A stretch of DNA of 64,000 nt from positions 2,652,001 through 2,716,000 of the forward strand of contig NZ_CP102589.1 in assembly GCF_032818155.1 (NCBI RefSeq). Direction: 5' to 3'. This stretch comes from Niallia taxi. GTDB taxonomy: Bacteria > Bacillota > Bacilli > Bacillales > Cytobacillaceae. The notes beneath the pieces are model-generated. The model was given only the letters and a program-made list of their open reading frames with translations. It was not told where the DNA came from and did no database searches. This document shows, piece by piece, positions 44,839 through 54,130 of this stretch (position 1 is the first letter of the stretch; the number at the start of each line of letters is the position of its first letter). The translations under genes were made by a program, and so were the position numbers.

Positions 44839-45981
44839 ATGAAAGCAGTCACTTATCAAGGAGCAAAAGATGTACAAGTAAAAGAGGTGGCAGATCCTAA
44901 GCTACATAAAAAAGATGACATTATTGTCAGAATTACATCAACAGCGATATGCGGTTCTGATTTACACATTTATCAAGGTGCCGTACCAGCTGAAAAGGAC
45001 TATGTAATAGGACATGAGCCGATGGGTATTATTGAAGAGGTTGGGTCTGAAGTAACGAAGGTGAAAAAAGGCGACCGTGTTGTCCTTCCTTTTAACATTT
45101 CTTGTGGCCATTGCTATTACTGTGAACATGAAATGGAAAGCCAATGTGATAATTCCAATCCAAATAAACAGCTTGCAGATACAGGCGCATACTTCGGATT
45201 TACAGAGCGATATGGTGACTATCAAGGTGGACAGGCAGAATTACTTCGCGTTCCATATGGAAACTTTATGCCATTTGTCATTCCAGAAAGCTGTGAATTA
45301 GAGGATGAAGCACTACTGTTTATGTCTGACGTTCTTCCGACTGCATATTGGAGTATAGAAAATTCCGGCGTAAAAAAAGACGATACAGTCGTCGTATTAG
45401 GAAGTGGACCAGTTGGCTTAATGACACAGAAATTCGCTTGGATGAAAGGCGCTAAACGTGTTATCGCCGTTGATAATGTTCCATACAGATTAAATCATGC
45501 GAAAAAGATGAACAAAGTGGAAACAATCAATTTTGACGAGCATGAGGATGCTGGGTATTACATTAAAGAAATTACTGGGGGCGGCGCAGATGTTGTTATT
45601 GACTGTGTTGGAATGGATGGAAAAAAATCAACGATGGAAGCAATCGGACAAAAGCTAAAAATCCAAGGCGGAACCTTAAGCGCCATCCAAATCGGCCTTA
45701 ACGCTGTCCGCAAATTCGGCACAATCCAATTAACAGGCATTTACGGCTCCAAATACAATATGTTCCCACTAGGACAAATTTTCGAAAGAAACATTACCGT
45801 AAAAGCAGGCCAAGCCCCTGTCATCCACTATATGCCAATGTTGTTTGACAAAATTACAAACGGAGAAATCGATCCAACCGAAATCATCACACACCGCGTA
45901 TCACTTGATGACGCAAGCAATGCATATAAAATGTTTAACGACCATGAGGATGAAGTGATTAAGGTTATTTTAAAGCCTTGA
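44839..45981 (+). CDS. Zinc-dependent alcohol dehydrogenase
   Basis: 380 residues. Catalytic zinc region ICGSDLHIYQG (Cys) and GHEPMGIIEEVG (His-Glu), structural zinc cysteines in SCGHCYYCEHEMESQC, Rossmann motif VVLGSGPVGLMTQKFAW. Sequence type resembles glutathione-independent formaldehyde dehydrogenase-like long-chain ADHs. AAGAGGAGG before the ATG; a terminator follows (GGCTCGGCAAA...TTTGCTGAGTC, T-run, 45990-46022). Confidence 0.93.
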   Translation: MKAVTYQGAKDVQVKEVADPKLHKKDDIIVRITSTAICGSDLHIYQGAVPAEKDYVIGHEPMGIIEEVGSEVTKVKKGDRVVLPFNISCGHCYYCEHEMESQCDNSNPNKQLADTGAYFGFTERYGDYQGGQAELLRVPYGNFMPFVIPESCELEDEALLFMSDVLPTAYWSIENSGVKKDDTVVVLGSGPVGLMTQKFAWMKGAKRVIAVDNVPYRLNHAKKMNKVETINFDEHEDAGYYIKEITGGGADVVIDCVGMDGKKSTMEAIGQKLKIQGGTLSAIQIGLNAVRKFGTIQLTGIYGSKYNMFPLGQIFERNITVKAGQAPVIHYMPMLFDKITNGEIDPTEIITHRVSLDDASNAYKMFNDHEDEVIKVILKP

Positions 45982-46022
45982 TAACAGGGCAAGGCTCGGC
46001 AAAAATTTGCTGAGTCTTTTTT

Positions 46023-46958
46023 CTTTTTCCTTATGAAAAAAGAACTCCTTTAGAAATTCTCACATATATACGAAGTTTAGTTAAGGATGTCGACATTTTA
46101 TTATTATTCTTAAACCATCTCTTTATAATACATTCACATTCCCCATATAAGAAGAAGAATATTTTTAGCCAGTATTCTATCATGCTGGCCTTTTTACCTA
46201 TACCTTAGCCATTTGTAGAGAAAAAATATTTGATAAGGTATCTTTTACAAACTAAATAATAGGAACGGAGGAGAAGGTGGCATGAGTCTTGCAGAATATA
46301 AGGAGATTAAATTGAGATATTTAGTTTAGGAGAAAATTTCATTCCAGCTTTAAAGTAAAAAGGTAATATAATCTGAGAGATAGTAATATTGGTCCTTGTA
46401 ACTAGGTTAGCTTTTTTAGTTTTTTTGCAAAAGAATGTTTTTCCTATTTCTCCATTTTGTGAAATTTCCGGAAAATATTTTTTTAAACAATGCTAAATCC
46501 TGACAAGCCTTTTTCGTAACATGACAGTTGTCAAGATTCATTTATTACAGCATGTTCATTACACTTCATAAAATCACTTGTGACAAACGATTCTTTTTCC
46601 CCACCTTCTGTCTCTGCCAATCTGGTAGTTGCCTATCCCCTCCCTTTACTGACGACGATAATTCTGCATGTTTACGTATCCCTTAAATTGGATTATAGAA
46701 GTGACAGATAAGCTAACGATTATACCCGCTAGATTCCAAATATAATAATCTGTCAACTAATAAGAAGCATAAATACTGCTGCACTGTTAAATTCACCTTT
46801 CCAATCAAGTTCATGTAAATCTAAATGCCTAGTAAAATTCATTTAGACTCTAGTGGATTTATAGAAAAAAGGGTACAAACCTAATGCCTGTCTTACTCTA
46901 GATACATATAAATATAGTACAACATGACATATGGGACAGATGAAACGGAGGGACATTA
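46023..46958. other. Long intergenic region, no gene supported
   Basis: About 930 bp without a supportable gene. Around 46169-46198 a rightward hairpin (AGCCAGTA...TGCTGGCC, T-run) looks like a terminator with no gene in front. A short frame near 46282 (MSLAEYKEIKLRYLV) has a good ribosome-binding site (GGAGGAGAAGGTGGC) but stops after 15 codons, perhaps a gene remnant. Confidence 0.45.
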
Positions 46959-47003
46959 GTGGAACTTCTTATAAACGGAGCAAATGCCGTTTTTACAATA
47001 TAA
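46959..47003 (+). other. Leader reading frame with hairpin before the ArsB-like gene
   Basis: GTG at 46959 behind CGGAGGGACATTA, encoding MELLINGANAVFTI. Its DNA contains AAACGG-AGCAAATG-CCGTTT (46973-46992) followed by TTT, a small hairpin with weak terminator character. It ends 30 bp before the transporter start. A regulatory leader is possible, though chance cannot be excluded. Confidence 0.35.
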
Positions 47004-47033
47004 CCTTAATTGTCACTTGAAAGGAGTAATATT

Positions 47034-48395
47034 ATGACCGACTTTACCGTTTGGATAACCATTATTACTTTTTTGGTTACCCTGGGATTAATACTTTGGA
47101 GACCTAAAGGATTGAATGAAGCAATACCTGCAACTGGTGGAGCAGTTATTATTGTGCTTTGCGGAAGTGTTTCATTCGCTGATTTAGGAATCATATTAAA
47201 CACCATCAGTGGTGCTGCAATTACTATCATGGCAACCATTGTAATGGCGATTGTTTTAGAAAGCTTTGGATTTTTTAACTGGGTTGCAGAAAAATTGGCA
47301 GCTATGGCTAAAGGATCAGGTATTCGATTATTCTGGTATGTCAATTTATTATGCTTCCTAATGACACTCTTCTTTAATAATGATGGAAGCATACTTATTA
47401 CCACGCCTATCCTTCTCATGCTATTAAACAATATGCGCTTAAAAAACCATCAAAAAATTCCATATTTACTATCAGGAGCCTTAATAGCAACTGCCTCTAG
47501 TGCTCCAATTGGTGTCAGTAATATCGTCAATTTAATTGCTTTAAAAATCGTTCATATGGACTTATGGCTCCATACAGCGATGATGTTTGTTCCTTCAAGC
47601 ATCGGATTATTACTGCTTACTTTCCTGCTTTTTCTACGTTTCAAGAAAGTCTTACCGAAAAAAGTTCCCATCATGGTTTCCGGTTTAACTAGGTCTTCGT
47701 ATCACCCACTAAAATCAGTAATTCACCATGAATCAGAAAAAGCTCGTTCCAAATTCATGAGAAATATTCTGTTATTTGTACTTGCGGTTCGATGCAGCTT
47801 GTTTCTTGCATCCTACCTGCAAATCCCGATTTCTGTTATGGCAGTTATAGGGTCCCTCATTCTTTTAGCCTGGAGATGGATATATTTAAAAATATCCCCT
47901 GCTGATATGTTGAAGAAAACGCCCTGGTATATCATTATTTTCGCCTTTAGTATGTACACAATCATCTATGGACTCAATAATATCGGCTTGACAGAATGGC
48001 TGATTGGTTTTATGGAGCCAGTTATTTCAGGAAGTCTCCTTCATGCGAGTATTGTTATGGGCGCATTACTCACAGTTCTATCCAACATTTTCAATAACCA
48101 CCCTGCCCTTATGGTTGGTACCCTTACGTTGACACATATGAATCTTAGTGTGCTGGAATTAAAGGTTGCTTACTTAGCGAACGTTATCGGCAGTGATATG
48201 GGAGCTTTATTGCTGCCAATGGGAACACTAGCCACCTTAATGTGGATGCATATCGTGAGAAAAGGCAAGGTCATCATAAGCTGGTGGGATTATATCAAAA
48301 TAACAGCAGTAGTCATTCCTCCAGCAACACTTTTCACACTAATTATATTATATTATTGGGTTTCCTCCCTTTTCGGTGGAGTACTTCAACAATAA
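47034..48395 (+). CDS. ArsB/NhaD-type membrane transporter (YdfA-like)
   Basis: 453 residues from ATG 47034 (AAAGGAGTAATATT). About 11 membrane helices; hallmark segments NNDGSILITTPILLMLLNNM and LIATASSAPIGVSNIVNLIA and the second-half NIFNNHPALMVGTLTLTH, NVIGSDMGALLLPMGTLATL of the ArsB/ion-transporter superfamily. Arsenite export is the common role, but no arsR or arsC lies nearby, so the substrate is uncertain. Confidence 0.85.
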   Translation: MTDFTVWITIITFLVTLGLILWRPKGLNEAIPATGGAVIIVLCGSVSFADLGIILNTISGAAITIMATIVMAIVLESFGFFNWVAEKLAAMAKGSGIRLFWYVNLLCFLMTLFFNNDGSILITTPILLMLLNNMRLKNHQKIPYLLSGALIATASSAPIGVSNIVNLIALKIVHMDLWLHTAMMFVPSSIGLLLLTFLLFLRFKKVLPKKVPIMVSGLTRSSYHPLKSVIHHESEKARSKFMRNILLFVLAVRCSLFLASYLQIPISVMAVIGSLILLAWRWIYLKISPADMLKKTPWYIIIFAFSMYTIIYGLNNIGLTEWLIGFMEPVISGSLLHASIVMGALLTVLSNIFNNHPALMVGTLTLTHMNLSVLELKVAYLANVIGSDMGALLLPMGTLATLMWMHIVRKGKVIISWWDYIKITAVVIPPATLFTLIILYYWVSSLFGGVLQQ

Positions 48396-48748
48396 TGCCA
48401 ACGAACTGTGAGATAACAAAGGCTGCTGAGATAAAGGATGAAATTCTTAATGTATAGAGGAATACCAGAAAAAAAGAGTAATCCTTCCTAATTAACTAAG
48501 GTTGGATTACTCAATAAACATCACTAATTTTGACCTTGTTGGTCATAACATGGTCATTTATTTTTCTTGCCTAATTTCAGGAAATGTTTCTTAATGTACA
48601 ATTGTGAAATATGTTTTCCTTCAGCTTTACATCTGAAGCCCTTTCCATTCTTCTGTCAAAAATAAATGCTGAACAGTTGGACAAGTACATAACTCCTTGT
48701 TCATTTTTCACATATATTACTATGTAAAAGGAATGGAGGTGAATAGGC
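48396..48748. other. Intergenic region, no gene seen
   Basis: About 350 bp between the transporter and the first of two related proteins. It has a hairpin AGTAATCCTTCC...GGTTGGATTACT at 48477-48510 and no supportable frame. Confidence 0.4.
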
Positions 48749-49078
48749 ATGACTGATGAAATAAATTCCACATTTGGTTCTACGAACGGTGCAGATGATA
48801 AAGTGAAGGACAGAAACAAAAATTTGAATAAAAACAGCAATAATCTTGCTAATAACGGTGGGGTGGCAGGAGTTACATTAACTGCTGAAGGCGGGAGTCA
48901 GGTCAGCGGAAAGCATGGAACAAACGTCAGCCAAGGTGGACAAATTGCTAAAAAATATGGACAAAACGCTAACCAAATGGGACAAATCGCTAAAAATTTC
49001 GGGAAAAATAAAATCAAAGATGGCGTTATTAATGCTGGCTCCAGTGAAACGGATGAAGATACGGAATCAGCTGAATAA
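48749..49078 (+). CDS. Low-complexity Asn/Gly-rich hypothetical protein (paralogue A)
   Basis: 109 residues, ATG 48749 behind GGAGGTGAATAGGC. Central segment NNLANNGGVAGVTLTAEGGS then QVSGKHGTNVSQGGQ, followed by repeats of QIAKKYGQNANQMGQIAKNF. It shares the motif NNLAN-x3-AGV-x-TA-x4-Q-SG-x-HG with its neighbour. No family recognised. Hydrophilic, no signal peptide; spore- or surface-associated roles can only be guessed. Confidence 0.65.
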   Translation: MTDEINSTFGSTNGADDKVKDRNKNLNKNSNNLANNGGVAGVTLTAEGGSQVSGKHGTNVSQGGQIAKKYGQNANQMGQIAKNFGKNKIKDGVINAGSSETDEDTESAE

Positions 49079-49111
49079 ACGTTAGTTAATCTGAATTTCG
49101 CTAGTTAACTT

Positions 49112-49146
49112 GGCGACCTAAGTACTTCTCGAAGGTCGTCTCTTTG
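49112..49146 (+). terminator. Terminator
   Basis: GGCGACCT-AAGTACTTCTCGA-AGGTCGTC followed by TCTTT after the first of the two related genes. Confidence 0.6.
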
Positions 49147-49181
49147 TCCCTAATTTTATCAACGCAAGGCAGGTGAACAAA

Positions 49182-49643
49182 ATGCCACATTCAAAAAAAC
49201 ATGACATTCATTCCAAAAACCACGTAAAACATTCCAAAAAAAATGAAGATACTTTAATTAAATCCAATAAACATGACAAAAATTATGAGGAACACTCACA
49301 AAACCACCAAAATCATGATAAACATAATGAAGTAAACAAAGCTTCTTACAAGTTTGAAAAAGAAGGAGTTACCATCGAATTCAACATCTACATTAACTTA
49401 TACAATACTAATGACAACAACAATAATTTAGCCAATCAGCACGGGAAGGCTGGCGTATCTGTAACAGCAAGTGACAACAGCCAAATCAGTGGCAATCATG
49501 GTAAGAACGACCAACAAGGTCTCCTTACCGAACAGATTACTGAGCTTCTCAATGACAAGGGTCAACTAATCAGAAGAGAAAAAGACTCTGATCTCCATGA
49601 TGGTCCGATTACAGTAGATTTCTCCATTAAAGAACGGGAATAA
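49182..49643 (+). CDS. Low-complexity His/Asn/Lys-rich hypothetical protein (paralogue B)
   Basis: 153 residues from ATG 49182 (AGGCAGGTG eight bases upstream). The N-terminal third is rich in His, Lys and Asn (HSKKHDIHSKNHVKHSKKNE). The centre has NNLANQHGKAGVSVTASDNS then QISGNHGKND, matching the core of the preceding protein. The C-terminus is acidic/beta-like. No family recognised; the His-rich part may bind metal. Confidence 0.65.
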   Translation: MPHSKKHDIHSKNHVKHSKKNEDTLIKSNKHDKNYEEHSQNHQNHDKHNEVNKASYKFEKEGVTIEFNIYINLYNTNDNNNNLANQHGKAGVSVTASDNSQISGNHGKNDQQGLLTEQITELLNDKGQLIRREKDSDLHDGPITVDFSIKERE

Positions 49644-49692
49644 AAGCATTGAAAACTATTTACATGTATAAATATGTCAAATATAGCAATAT

Positions 49693-49746
49693 GCTCCCTT
49701 CATGGAAGAACAGATAAAAACTATCTGTTTTATATGGAGGGAGCTT
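49693..49746. terminator. Strong terminator hairpin
   Basis: GCTCCCTTCATGG...ACAGATA-AAAAC-TATCTGT...ATGGAGGGAGC followed by TTTT, about 50 bp after the second related gene. Confidence 0.8.
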
Positions 49747-49828
49747 TTCACGTTATTTTCGAACAAAATATTGAACTTTTTCTGTCTATTCAATCTAAAA
49801 TGCATAAAAGATATTAATTTCTGATATA

Positions 49829-50056
49829 TCACATACCAGTTTTATATTTTTTTTCACTCGAAGAGGTGCTTTTCGTATCATGTTTAGCTTTTTCTTCGCG
49901 CCATTCCTCTTTTACATCCTCCATTGGTATTGCATCAACGGTTTGTTCACTTTCAAACATGTCAAAAAGGCTTTCGTTTTCTGTCGGATACTGTTCAGGG
50001 TTGTCCATGTTTGTACGAGCATTAGTTAATCCCTTAGATTTTTTATTGTCTTCCAT
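49829..50056 (-). CDS. Small acidic hypothetical protein
   Basis: 75 residues from ATG 50056 (TGAGGTGATTGGAT before it). Hydrophilic, starting MEDNKKSKGLTNARTNMDNP and ending SSSEKKYKTGM. Low-complexity character. No family recognised. Confidence 0.55.
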   Translation of the reverse strand: MEDNKKSKGLTNARTNMDNPEQYPTENESLFDMFESEQTVDAIPMEDVKEEWREEKAKHDTKSTSSSEKKYKTGM

Positions 50057-50180
50057 ATCCAATCACCTCATTATATTCGTTCCCTTAATGACAGAAAAAA
50101 AACGATTAAGATCCTTCCAATATTTTCTGACAAACAAAAAAGCATCCAACAATTTTGAATGCTTCGCAAGAACTCTTCCT

Positions 50181-50381
50181 TTATGTACTTTTGTTTTTTC
50201 TGCGGCTAATGAACATATGCACCATAGAAACAATAAACATTACGGCACCAATAAGCACAATAATATCTGCACCTAACTGCAAGCCGCCACCGATTGAGAA
50301 ATCTGTAAAAACCCTCATACATAAGTAAAAAACAGCTACTATAAAAAATACTAAATCAGAGTATTTTTTCATAAATTCCAT
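50181..50381 (-). CDS. Small membrane protein
   Basis: 66 residues with two hydrophobic segments (LVFFIVAVFYLCMRVF and GADIIVLIGAVMFIVSMVHM) and a basic tail SRRKNKST. The preceding TTTTATCAGT has no strong ribosome-binding site; in-frame Met at residue 4 is an alternative. No family recognised. Confidence 0.55.
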   Translation of the reverse strand: MEFMKKYSDLVFFIVAVFYLCMRVFTDFSIGGGLQLGADIIVLIGAVMFIVSMVHMFISRRKNKST

Positions 50382-50663
50382 ACTGATAAAAGGACGTGGT
50401 TTAAGCTATTATGTATATTCAGCTTGTTGTGCTTGGATCTAATTTATCTATTTAAAAGGTATTATCCTAAACTAAATAAAATGTGAAGTCACAAATCAAT
50501 TTAAATAGCCAACAGCTATTAAACTAACCACACCTCTTTTCACCTCCTCTGTATAGTAACAATAACACGTCTTTTCATTTACGTAAAAGCTATATCCAGA
50601 TGAAATTGACCCAAATGACAAAAAAAAGCGCCAATCTAAGGCCATATATCATTCAGCAGTAAT

Positions 50664-51095
50664 TTACCTATTTTGAGTTGGTTGAACATCACTTAAGGTT
50701 TCTACAAAATTAAGGACGAGAATATAAAAAGGATACATAATCAAGCCGCCTATTATAATAAAACCAGTCGCAGGATTTGGAACATCACCACCATATGTTA
50801 TAGGAAACAACGAGGCAATTAAATAAATAAACAACAAAAGATAAGGTATCCAAAGAATAGTTGTCCAATATTTTACGTTTCTCCCTTTAAACCAATTCCT
50901 TGTTAGGAAAAACAGCAAAATCATTCCGCCAATAATATCAAGCATTAATATTGTTTCTGTATATAAATTAACTTTTTGTATATCCCAGTTTGTCAGTCTG
51001 CTGATTCTATATACGTTTGCCATTAACTCAAAAGGAATCAGTATTAATAATGCATAAACACAGGCAACTGCATTTAATTTTAAAAAACACTTCAT
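50664..51095 (-). CDS. Hypothetical multi-pass membrane protein
   Basis: 143 residues, four hydrophobic segments (VACVYALLILIPFELMANVY; ILMLDIIGGMILLFFL; WIPYLLLFIYLIASLFPI; GFIIIGGLIMYPFYILVL). AGGAGGATGGCTGTAAT precedes the ATG. No family recognised. Confidence 0.7.
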   Translation of the reverse strand: MKCFLKLNAVACVYALLILIPFELMANVYRISRLTNWDIQKVNLYTETILMLDIIGGMILLFFLTRNWFKGRNVKYWTTILWIPYLLLFIYLIASLFPITYGGDVPNPATGFIIIGGLIMYPFYILVLNFVETLSDVQPTQNR

Positions 51096-51241
51096 ATTAC
51101 AGCCATCCTCCTAAATATGCACTACGACCTATTTTGTAGCTTAGTATGAACAAGAATCATCGTTACGTTCAATAATATTGTCCCGATAACAAGTATTGCT
51201 GAAGCTCCTGCCACTGCACCAATCGTGTCTAAAAGTGCAGA

Positions 51242-51436
51242 CTAGTCCTCCCTTTTTACTAAATTGTAGTTATAAAAAATTTGAAAACAAAGAGAAATCG
51301 CGCAAGCTGCATAGCTAATACTGCTAAGCACTATACTATTTTCATGCTTTTTATTTATCAGACAATATGTAGGAATGGCCAAAGCGATTAATCCTAAAAC
51401 GATGCTACCGATATTAAGCAAACCATAATCAAACAT
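51242..51436 (-). CDS. Small membrane protein
   Basis: 64 residues from ATG 51436 (AAAGGAGAGGTAGGC). Two hydrophobic segments (GLLNIGSIVLGLIALAIPTY and IVLSSISYAACAISLCFQIF). Its reading frame continues past the TAG at 51242 for 39 more codons (with a hydrophobic segment) to 51122, but no start codon exists there, so a second broken gene or a stop that was once sense is possible. Confidence 0.55.
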   Translation of the reverse strand: MFDYGLLNIGSIVLGLIALAIPTYCLINKKHENSIVLSSISYAACAISLCFQIFYNYNLVKRED

Positions 51437-51529
51437 GCCTACCTCTCCTTTAATCAATAGTAATTTTCTAACCGAAGGGTTGCGAATTATGACAGAAATG
51501 CGGGATAGCTTGACTAATTTCAGTCCCTT

Positions 51530-51832
51530 TTATTCCGAATAAAACAGTGGAATTGGTGGTGGCATGCCTGCTTCTGGTAACAGATAAATAAAAACAAATA
51601 GGAAAGTAATCAATATCCCCAATGCCATTACAAAAAACGAAAGGATCCTATGAGCTTTCTTTACCAAGCCAATTAATCCGCATATAAAACTTGCTGCACC
51701 AATAAATAACTCAAAAAAAGCAATGGGATATAACGAGAATTGCTCCATAACCTGTATTCTTACAAAATTAAAAACGGTTATAGACAGTAAATATATTAAT
51801 TGTAGAATAAGACCAAAAAGAGAATAAAACAA
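51530..51832 (-). CDS. Hypothetical membrane protein
   Basis: 100 residues with three hydrophobic segments (SLFGLILQLIYLLSITVFNF; PIAFFELFIGAASFICGLIG; ILSFFVMALGILITFLFVFI). The start lacks a clear ribosome-binding site. No family recognised; it lies in a row of small membrane genes on the same strand. Confidence 0.55.
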   Translation of the reverse strand: MFYSLFGLILQLIYLLSITVFNFVRIQVMEQFSLYPIAFFELFIGAASFICGLIGLVKKAHRILSFFVMALGILITFLFVFIYLLPEAGMPPPIPLFYSE

Positions 51833-51980
51833 ATTATAACTCCTTTTCCATATAATGTTTTATTTAATCATTATACATAGTTATTCTATGTATGCATACT
51901 TTTTTATGTAATTATTTTGTATTTTCTTACCAAAAAAAAAAAAAAACAAAACTGCTGGAGTTTTGCTTTTCATAACAAAA

Positions 51981-52562
51981 TCACTCATTAATATTAAGAC
52001 GAATTTCTTCCAGCTCCTCCTGGATTTGCCCGATAAGCGAAATACAAGAGCCTGTAGCTTGTATCCAGCTTCCGATAACGCCAATTTGTCCATCGTTCTG
52101 ATGATTGCCATGCAACACTCGATTCCCACTTATCGCCTGCATAGAGTTACCAATACCCTGCAATAGATTGCCAGTAATATTTTCTGCTCTTCCATCCTCC
52201 GTACTGTCAAAAAATTCATCTGCCAGACCGACAAAGCTGCCTAATGCCTGCAACCAGTTTCCCGTTATAATAAGTCGCTGCTCTGTATCTGTATTTGATG
52301 TGCCATAGAGTACTAACCCAGTTATGACAGTTGAGTTGCCTACAGCTTGAATTTCATCCCCTAACTTTTCCAGCGATACTGTTCCTTGACCATCGGCTGA
52401 CAACGCACTCCCAGACGCTTGCAATACATTGCCTACAAGTCTAAGCTGATAGCTTTGATCTTTATCTAAATGAAATTGAGGTGTACTGCCAATAGCAGCC
52501 TGTATTGTCCCAATTGTAGAGAAAAGGGAACCAATAATTTCTTTCCAATGACCATTCATCAT
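51981..52562 (-). CDS. DUF6944-like repetitive protein
   Basis: 193 residues built of repeated units: LRLVGNVLQASGSALSAD, LIITGNWLQALGSFVGLADE, ENITGNLLQGIGNSMQAIS, IGVIGSWIQATGSCISLIGQ. The G-N/S-W/L-L-Q-A-x-G-S unit recurs five or six times at about 30-residue spacing. This matches what I know of the DUF6944 repetitive family. Function unknown; amphipathic helices suggest membrane or protein surface association. Confidence 0.7.
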   Translation of the reverse strand: MMNGHWKEIIGSLFSTIGTIQAAIGSTPQFHLDKDQSYQLRLVGNVLQASGSALSADGQGTVSLEKLGDEIQAVGNSTVITGLVLYGTSNTDTEQRLIITGNWLQALGSFVGLADEFFDSTEDGRAENITGNLLQGIGNSMQAISGNRVLHGNHQNDGQIGVIGSWIQATGSCISLIGQIQEELEEIRLNINE

Positions 52563-52902
52563 AAATCAGTCCAAATCAAGTTGATTATGTTTATAGTATT
52601 CTATAATTAGTTTATTGGTCCTGATTTTATTTGCATTCCATGAAGAGCAATAGCACTTGCTTATTTGAGAACCCGTTTAACTGCACTTTTAAGCGAAGTT
52701 GTATATTTTTCAATATCAGTTGTTTTCATCCATGCAGATTATTTATGTATTTCGACGTGCAAAAAGGTCAGAAAAATCCCTACAAATAAATACAGGGATT
52801 TTTTTGACTACTTTAAGAAGCTCCTATTTCATTTAATGCTCAAGCTATTCTCTTACATGTATTTGTGTGCATATCCAATCTATGCTATTTGTAAAAGCTT
52901 CC
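52563..52902. other. Intergenic region, no gene seen
   Basis: About 340 bp AT-rich. A plus-strand frame that crosses it runs antisense to the next gene and was not called. A short CTACAAATAAATACAGGGAT region has no terminator-quality stem. Confidence 0.35.
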
Positions 52903-53214
52903 TTACCACCAAATTGGATAAAAAGGACCAAACCTTCTTATTCCGAAAACAGGAAATCCGAACAGCCCAAAGCCTCCAAAAGGAACAAATAAGCGACTAT
53001 TATCATTGCCACCTTGGCTTGGTACTAACAAATAAACATTCTCATCATCAAAACTGTGAAGAATACCTTGATGAACCTCATCATCCTTTGTCTCTATTTG
53101 GACAAATTGAAATAAATGCTTCGTACATTTTTGCTGAAACTTATGATGGTGATGACTCATTTTATGATGATGCTGACTTGATGAAGATTCTTCATAACCT
53201 CTAACATTTTCCAT
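52903..53214 (-). CDS. His-rich coat-like protein with an Sm-like segment
   Basis: 103 residues from ATG 53214 (GGGGGAATTTGGGT). N-terminal SSSSQHHHKMSHHHHKF, a middle FVQIETKDDEVHQGILHSFD and DENVYLLVP that looks like a small beta barrel, and an aromatic, Gly/Pro-rich end GGFGLFGFPVFGIRRFGPFY. Such proteins in Bacillus are often spore-associated. The exact family is not known to me. Confidence 0.65.
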   Translation of the reverse strand: MENVRGYEESSSSQHHHKMSHHHHKFQQKCTKHLFQFVQIETKDDEVHQGILHSFDDENVYLLVPSQGGNDNSRLFVPFGGFGLFGFPVFGIRRFGPFYPIWW

Positions 53215-53559
53215 ACCCAAATTCCCCCTTAGTTAAACTCAAGGGCATATTATTCAGTGGTATGAAAAAGGTGACCAGAAAAAATGAATAATAATTTGGC
53301 TTTATTGAGGAAATTTTAAGGTGACAAGAGTTAACCTGAATATCTCTAATGATGCTTGTGATTATTCATCTACTGGAAAGTATATTAAGGATTAACTAAT
53401 TTTTTATTTTGGATCTAATAAAATACACCAATAAAACAAGCAAAGAATCGCTCCAATTACTAAAAAAGATAATTTGTTCAAGAAGTTTTCGATTGCTCCC
53501 TTGTATAATCGTGTTCTTTTTAGAGAAGATAAAAATATCACAAGGAAGGAGGGTAAATT

Positions 53560-53709
53560 TTGTTTAAAGACAATAATATTTTTGGGATAGGAGTTTTAGC
53601 TATTCTTTTAACAACTGTATATACTGCTGTCTTAGCATCCCAATTAATGGCAACAAAGCATAAAGTTGATCACTTATATTTTAAAGATAAATTTAGTAAT
53701 CAAAAATGA
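53560..53709 (+). CDS. Small single-pass membrane protein
   Basis: 49 residues from a TTG at 53560 behind AAGGAGGGTAAATT. Hydrophobic segment FGIGVLAILLTTVYTAVLAS followed by a charged tail HKVDHLYFKDKFSNQK. No family recognised. It is the first gene of the relic-rich region before glnA. Confidence 0.55.
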   Translation: MFKDNNIFGIGVLAILLTTVYTAVLASQLMATKHKVDHLYFKDKFSNQK

Positions 53710-53736
53710 GCCTCCAATTATTAATCAGGATAACTA

Positions 53737-54012
53737 TTACTGTTGTAAAGGTTTAAAATCACTATCCTTTTTATACCGCGATGCAACAATATCATTTTTC
53801 TCATCTAGCAAGTTTTTTGAATATACGCCAAATTCCTTCCAATTTCTTTGTGCTTCTCTAAGAGATTCCACATTTGCTCCGCCAGCAAAATCAGGTTCAT
53901 CAGATTGTAACGGATCATCCTCCCACCTACATACAACACATATCTCCCAAGAATTTAGTTCAGACAAAGTTTTATATCCACAACAAGGACATGTCAATAG
54001 CTTCCTTCCCAT
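53737..54012 (-). CDS. CPCC-family cysteine-rich protein
   Basis: 91 residues. TCPCCGYKTLSELNSWEICV then CRWEDDPLQSDEPDFAGGAN, the signature of CPCC-family proteins with two CxxC pairs for zinc. In other bacteria many of these are encoded beside polymorphic toxins and act as immunity proteins, which is in line with the toxin relics that follow. Confidence 0.88.
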   Translation of the reverse strand: MGRKLLTCPCCGYKTLSELNSWEICVVCRWEDDPLQSDEPDFAGGANVESLREAQRNWKEFGVYSKNLLDEKNDIVASRYKKDSDFKPLQQ

Positions 54013-54130
54013 ATTTCGCCTCCATATTTATCTTTTTGCGTTTACCAGTAAGTTATCTACTGCCATTATAGTATAATCTGTTGTATTACCTCAGATTCTA
54101 TTAAATTCGCTTCTTCTGTATTAACTTCTT

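Noticed and set aside
51122..51241. In-frame 39-codon continuation after the TAG of the 51242-51436 gene, containing a membrane segment
   Set aside because: No start codon in the frame and no evidence of read-through; noted in the gene entry but not called.
52665..53204. 179-codon rightward frame
   Set aside because: The second half is antisense to the His-rich coat-like gene, which has a proper start site and a plausible composition.
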